Part shown: one piece after another, positions 14,523-18,081 of the stretch
How positions within the stretch are numbered: position 1 is the first letter of the stretch
Layout of the letters: each line of letters starts with the position of its first letter
Source: a bacterium
Lineage (GTDB): Bacteria; Ratteibacteria; UBA8468; B48-G9; JAFGKM01
NCBI GenBank assembly: GCA_026416755.1
Contig: JAOAEP010000068.1
Location: 1-18,081 of the forward strand
Length of the DNA stretch: 18,081 nucleotides
Direction: 5' to 3'
Translations under genes and position numbers: made by a program
The notes under the pieces: model-generated
What the model was told of the DNA's origin: nothing
Databases searched by the model: none
What the model saw: only the letters and a program-made list of their open reading frames with translations

Positions 14523-16337
14523 ATGATGAGGAAAGGTATAATCGAGATAATAAAAAAGGAAAATGTTAAATGTTTTCCAGTGAATATTGAAGATGTTAAA
14601 ATTGAAGGTTTCTGGAAATTCATAATGGGAAGAAACAGAAAAGTGAGTATTCCTCTTCTTTATAAACTTTTTGTAAAATATAAAACAATTGAAAATTTTG
14701 AGATAGAAGCAGGAGTAAAAAGAGGAAAAAAAACAGACCGGCTTGCAACTGATTCTGATCTTTATAAATGGATTGAAGCAGTTAGTTGGGACTTACAGAA
14801 TGAATGGAATGATAAAAATGTAAAATTGCTTGATAAATTAATTGAGTTGATTAAAAAAGCACAAAAAAAGGACGGATATTTAAATACAGCACCATACATT
14901 AAAAAAAAATTTGAAAACTTATATTCTCATCATGAATTATATTGTGGAGGTCATTTAATTCAAAGTGCAATTGCTCATTATAGGTCAACTGGAAAAGAAA
15001 ACCTTTTAAATATTGCTATTAAATGGGCGAATCTTATTTGTAAAAAATTTAGTAAATGTAAAATTGAAAAAACAGATGGACATCCAGAAGTAGAAATGGC
15101 TTTGGTGGAATTATATAGGACAACTAAAGAAGAAAAATATTTAAAACAAGTTGAATTTTTTCTTGAACTTGAAAAACCAAATTACGCTGGTGGTTTACCA
15201 AACATTCCATTTTTAAAATTTAAAGAATTATATGGACATGCAGTTAGAATTTTATATTTATGTTCAGGAGCAACTGATTTTTATATTGAGACAGGAAATA
15301 AAAGATATTTAAAGGTATTGAAGAACTTATGGAAAGACCTTGTTCAAAGAAAAATCTATATAACAGGGGGTATTAGTTCAAGATATGAACAGGAAGCAAT
15401 TGGATTTCCTTATGAACTTCCAAATTTAAGGAGTTATTGTGAAAGTTGTGCATCCATTGAAGGTATGATGTGGGCTTACAGGATGTTTTTAATAAAAGGT
15501 GATTGTGAATATTTTGATATTTTTGAGACAATCCTTTATAATTCTTTTCTTTCTTCTATTTCCTTTGATGGTAAAAAATATTTTTATATAAATCCTTTAT
15601 CTTCAATTGGAAATCATGAAAGGAAAAAGTGGTATAGGACAACTTGTTGTCCTCCAAATATTCAAAGGTTTATTTCTTTACTTCCTGGATATTTTTATTC
15701 AATTAGTGATGACGGAGTTTATGTTAATTTATATGATACATCAACTGCAAATTTAAAATTATATTCAGGAAGAAAGGTTAAAATAGAGCAGAAAACAGAA
15801 TATCCATGGAAGGGTAAAGTTTTAATTTCTGTTGAATCTGGAGAAGAAATTAATTTATATTTAAGAATTCCGAAATGGAGTGAAAAGACAGAAATAAAAA
15901 CAAATACGGCAGTTTATAAACCAGAAAATGGAAAATATTTCAGGATTAAAGCAAAAGACCAAATAAAAATAGAAGTAAATTTTGATATTAAAGGAGAGTT
16001 TTATACCGGTAATCCAAATATTGAGAGTATACGAAATTGCCTTGTTATAAAAAGAGGTCCTCTTGTTTACTGCCTTGAACAAATTGATAATCCAAAAATA
16101 AATCTTTTTAACTCTCTGTTATGGGAACAAAAATTAAAAGAAAATTATGAAGAAATTTTTGGTGGAACTATAACTTTAACTGGAGAAATTTTAACAAGTA
16201 ATGAAAATTTACCTCTATATGAAAAAAGTAGAAACTTAAAAATAAATTATAGAAAAGAAAAGTTTAAGGCAATTCCTTATTATCTCTGGGCAAATAGAGG
16301 TAAAAGTAGAATGAATATCTGGTTTTTGAAAAGATGA
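14523..16337 (+). CDS. GH127 (DUF1680) beta-L-arabinofuranosidase-like glycoside hydrolase
   Basis: Protein of 604 residues without a signal peptide, so probably cytoplasmic. The family cleaves non-reducing beta-L-arabinofuranosyl residues (HypBA1 type) through a zinc-bound catalytic Cys. All four expected ligands are visible: Glu307 and Cys309 in YCESCASIEGMMWAYRM, and Cys375 and Cys376 in TTCCPPNIQRFISLLPGYFY. They correspond to Glu338, Cys340, Cys417 and Cys418 of HypBA1. The (alpha/alpha) barrel part has YCGGHLIQSAIAHYRSTG (about 140-157), GHPEVEMALVELYR, ELYGHAVRILYLCSGATDFY and IYITGGISSR. The C-terminal third is beta-rich (LRIPKWSEKT, GPLVYCLEQID). The length is near that of family members. 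It starts 3 bases after the oxidoreductase frame ends (two ATGs in a row, 14523 and 14526) and closes the cluster. Released arabinose, or a modified sugar, could feed the preceding enzymes. Confidence 0.93.
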   Translation: MMRKGIIEIIKKENVKCFPVNIEDVKIEGFWKFIMGRNRKVSIPLLYKLFVKYKTIENFEIEAGVKRGKKTDRLATDSDLYKWIEAVSWDLQNEWNDKNVKLLDKLIELIKKAQKKDGYLNTAPYIKKKFENLYSHHELYCGGHLIQSAIAHYRSTGKENLLNIAIKWANLICKKFSKCKIEKTDGHPEVEMALVELYRTTKEEKYLKQVEFFLELEKPNYAGGLPNIPFLKFKELYGHAVRILYLCSGATDFYIETGNKRYLKVLKNLWKDLVQRKIYITGGISSRYEQEAIGFPYELPNLRSYCESCASIEGMMWAYRMFLIKGDCEYFDIFETILYNSFLSSISFDGKKYFYINPLSSIGNHERKKWYRTTCCPPNIQRFISLLPGYFYSISDDGVYVNLYDTSTANLKLYSGRKVKIEQKTEYPWKGKVLISVESGEEINLYLRIPKWSEKTEIKTNTAVYKPENGKYFRIKAKDQIKIEVNFDIKGEFYTGNPNIESIRNCLVIKRGPLVYCLEQIDNPKINLFNSLLWEQKLKENYEEIFGGTITLTGEILTSNENLPLYEKSRNLKINYRKEKFKAIPYYLWANRGKSRMNIWFLKR

Positions 16338-16432
16338 TTTTATTTTTTTTGTTAATTGTTTTCGTTTATATAGAAAGTTGGGTGGTATTAAAAATAATAA
16401 ATTCTCTTTTATGAAGGGAAAAGTAGTATTTT

Positions 16433-16461
16433 TTTACCTATTGAGGAAATTATATTATAAT
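16433..16461 (+). promoter_or_regulatory. Probable promoter of the ABC transporter operon
   Basis: TTTACC (16433-16438), 17-base spacer, TATAAT (16456-16461), in the 170-base gap after the GH127 gene. A second TATAAT (16484-16489) lies nearer the gene, with TTTTTT as its only -35 match. The ribosome binding site AAGGAG (16498-16503) sits 4 bases before the ATG at 16508. The rest of the gap (from 16338) holds no gene and no clear terminator hairpin. Confidence 0.5.
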
Positions 16462-16507
16462 TTTTTAAAAAATTTAAAAATGGTATAATTTTAAAAAAGG
16501 AGTAGAG

Positions 16508-17380
16508 ATGGAAAAAAAGATAGAAAAACAATTAAGTTTACCTTTTAAGAATGCTTTCCAAATGAGTTTAAGAAATTTCAAAATAAGGTTTGGGAGAGCA
16601 ATAATAGTAACAATGTCTATTTTACTTGGGATTGCTTTTTTTATGTCTATTATGGCTTCTAATATCTTTACAATTGCTCTAATAGAAACTGGTCCAACAA
16701 CATTAGAACAGGAATTAATAAAAGAAAAAGAGATAAACGAGTTGATTAATGAAAATTTAAAAGGACTTTTAGCAAAAGGAATAAAAGAAGAAGATTTGAG
16801 AGTTTTTGTAGAGAAAGGAGAGAAAGAAAAATTAAATGAAATAATAGAAAAAGGAGTAAAAAAGAAAGAACCGAAAAGATTGATTGCAAATATTAAAGAA
16901 AGAAAACAAATAAAGAAAAAGATAAAAATCCTTACCGAAGATATTCCAAAACTTATTGAAAACCTTCCTGAATTAAAAGTTAGACAGAAATGGCTTATAT
17001 CTCTTTCTTTACTTGTTTGTACAGTGGGTATAATAAATTCAATGCTTATGGCTGTTACTGAAAGGTCAAGAGAAATAGGAACAATGAAATGTCTTGGAGC
17101 ACTTGATAGATTTGTAATGGAACTTTTTTTACTTGAAGCAATGATACATGGAATAGGTGGTTCAATTTTAGGTGGTATACTTGGAATTTTAATAATGTCT
17201 GTTATTTATATAGGACAATATAAACAAATAATATTAACCAACTTCCCATTACTTCAACTTTTAAAATATATAGGGATATCAATACTTCTTGGAACTGGAC
17301 TTGCTATAATTGGAGCACTTTATCCTGCAATTGTTTCAGCCAGAATGGAACCTGCTGAGGCAATAAGAAGGGAAGTTTAA
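16508..17380 (+). CDS. FtsX/MacB-type ABC transporter permease with short charged extracytoplasmic part
   Basis: Membrane subunit of 290 residues for an export or lipoprotein-release type ABC system. The basic N-terminus FQMSLRNFKIRFGRAIIVTM leads into TM1 (about 31-58). Residues 59-160 are a Lys/Glu-rich, helix-prone stretch (INELINENLKGLLAKGIKEE, then EKGEKEKLNEIIEKGVKKKE). The FtsX core follows: TM2 (about 162-183), the coupling loop TERSREIGTMKCLGALDRF, TM3 (about 207-236) and TM4 (about 253-276), ending ALYPAIVSARMEPAEAIRRE as in MacB/LolC. In typical MacB the segment between TM1 and TM2 is a folded periplasmic domain of about 200 or more residues; here it is about half that and lacks any recognisable fold. 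The ATPase gene follows 13 bases later. Confidence 0.87.
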   Translation: MEKKIEKQLSLPFKNAFQMSLRNFKIRFGRAIIVTMSILLGIAFFMSIMASNIFTIALIETGPTTLEQELIKEKEINELINENLKGLLAKGIKEEDLRVFVEKGEKEKLNEIIEKGVKKKEPKRLIANIKERKQIKKKIKILTEDIPKLIENLPELKVRQKWLISLSLLVCTVGIINSMLMAVTERSREIGTMKCLGALDRFVMELFLLEAMIHGIGGSILGGILGILIMSVIYIGQYKQIILTNFPLLQLLKYIGISILLGTGLAIIGALYPAIVSARMEPAEAIRREV

Positions 17381-17393
17381 AAAGGAGGGGAAT

Positions 17394-18062
17394 ATGCCAA
17401 GAGAAGTGATAGTTAGGACAATTGAATTAAAGAAAACATATATGCTTGGGAAAATTCCGTTACCTGTTTTAAAAGGGATTGACCTTGAAATTTTAAAAGG
17501 TGAATATATTTCGATTATGGGTCCATCTGGAAGTGGGAAAACTACATTATTTAATATGATAGGAGGACTTGATAAACCAACAGAAGGTAAAGTATATATT
17601 GATGAAGTTGATATAGCTCAACTTGATGCTTATGAACTTGCTTGGTTAAGATGTAGAAAGATTGGTTACATTTTCCAAACATTTAATTTAATTCCTGTTA
17701 TGAGTGCTCTTGAAAATGTTATGTTACCTATGATTTTCGCAGGGATGACAACTGATGATGCAAGAGAAAAGGCAAAACAATTACTTGAGACAGTTGGACT
17801 TGGAGACCGGCTTCATCATAAACCTTTTGAACTTTCTGGAGGACAACAGCAAAGAGTAGCGATTGCCAGAGCTTTAGCAAATGACCCAGCAATAATTCTT
17901 GCAGATGAGCCAACAGGGAATCTAGATTTAAAAACAGGAAAAGAAATTATAAACTTATTAAGAGAGATGAATAAAGAAAAACAAGTAAGTATAATAACTG
18001 CAACACATGACTTAAAGATGCTTGATGTATCTGACAGAGTTATATGGATAAGAGATGGAATG
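17394..18062 (+). CDS. LolD/MacB-type ABC transporter ATP-binding protein, 3' end missing
   Basis: Cytoplasmic ATPase of the permease encoded just upstream. The ATG at 17394 is preceded by AAAGGAGGGG. Walker A is GPSGSGKT (43-50), the Q-loop FQTFNLIP (Gln95), the signature LSGGQQQRVAIARAL (147-161), Walker B IILADEPTGNLD (D171, E172), and the H-loop TATHD (His205). The LGKIPLPVLKGIDLEI stretch and EPTGNLD are typical of the MacB/LolD/FtsE group. 223 residues are genuine. The frame then runs into adapter bases (LSLIHI would be artefact), so only the last few residues of a normal 225-240 residue protein are missing. It is intact in all motifs. Confidence 0.93.
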
Positions 18063-18081
18063 CTGTCTCTTATACACATCT
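18063..18081. other. Tn5/Nextera mosaic-end adapter sequence (artefact)
   Basis: The final 19 bases CTGTCTCTTATACACATCT are exactly the reverse complement of the Tn5 19-base mosaic end used in transposase-based library kits. They lie at the very end and interrupt an otherwise normal ABC ATPase, so they are not genomic. Read on the other strand they begin the false peptide MCIRDS. Confidence 0.97.

Noticed and set aside
16411..16488. 25-codon frame starting MKGKVVFFYL in the gap before the permease
   Set aside because: It has no ribosome binding site or overlap coupling and covers the promoter; open by chance in AT-rich DNA.
17816..18079. Minus-strand frame beginning MCIRDS
   Set aside because: Its start lies in the sequencing adapter and the rest is the antisense of the ABC ATPase.
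1..18081. CRISPR array, insertion sequence, prophage or integrase
   Set aside because: I found no regularly spaced repeats, transposase or integrase motifs, or terminal inverted repeats; the only transposon-like sequence is the library adapter.

Overview
This is an AT-rich (roughly 30% G+C by eye), gene-dense bacterial window. Coding sequences are rich in Lys, Ile and Glu, arginine is mostly AGA/AGG, genes often overlap by 4-10 bases, and there are sigma70-type promoters and a tRNA-His with an encoded G-1. The last 19 bases are the Tn5/Nextera mosaic-end adapter, so the window ends at the end of an Illumina contig, probably from a metagenome or single cell. I cannot name the organism. The gene mix (archaeal-type phosphoglycerate-mutase homologue next to thrC, GH127, amidohydrolases, DegT and Gfo/Idh proteins) fits an uncultured, carbohydrate-using lineage from a candidate phylum, but that is inference.

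Left arm, minus strand (1-4843): one tight operon reading leftward from a TTGACT-17-TAAGAT promoter. The order is threonine synthase, a phosphoglycerate-mutase-like protein that is a candidate homoserine kinase, two single-RCK TrkA-like potassium-channel regulators, an unrecognised 46-residue membrane protein, and a TrkH-type cation channel cut by the window edge. Every junction overlaps by 4-10 bases. Threonine synthesis and K+ uptake are therefore probably co-expressed.

Middle (4844-8240), plus strand: a decayed medium-chain dehydrogenase pseudogene, a secreted alpha/beta-hydrolase esterase, a GNAT acetyltransferase, tRNA-His(GTG) with its own promoter, and a Cys-rich DUF2703 protein just behind the tRNA. 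A possible 25-codon Cys-containing ORF and a strong hairpin follow.

Right arm (8243-16337), plus strand: a carbohydrate-type cluster behind a near-consensus promoter (TTGACA-17-TATGAT). It holds an MFS transporter, a secreted NAGPA-type phosphodiester glycosidase, a DegT/DnrJ aminotransferase-fold PLP protein, a degenerate and an apparently intact amidohydrolase, a Gfo/Idh/MocA oxidoreductase broken by a one-base shift in an A8 tract, and a GH127 beta-L-arabinofuranosidase-like enzyme. Together they suggest uptake and processing of an unusual, possibly amino- or arabinofuranosyl-containing glycan or lactone; the substrate is unknown.

Far right (16338-18081): a separate operon with a short FtsX/MacB-type ABC permease, whose usual periplasmic domain is replaced by about 100 charged helical residues, and its LolD/MacB-type ATPase, truncated by the contig end. 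Points most worth a second look are the amidohydrolase/pseudo-amidohydrolase pair, the small membrane protein inside the trk operon, the candidate alternative homoserine kinase, the A8 frameshift, and the apparently leaderless promoters.
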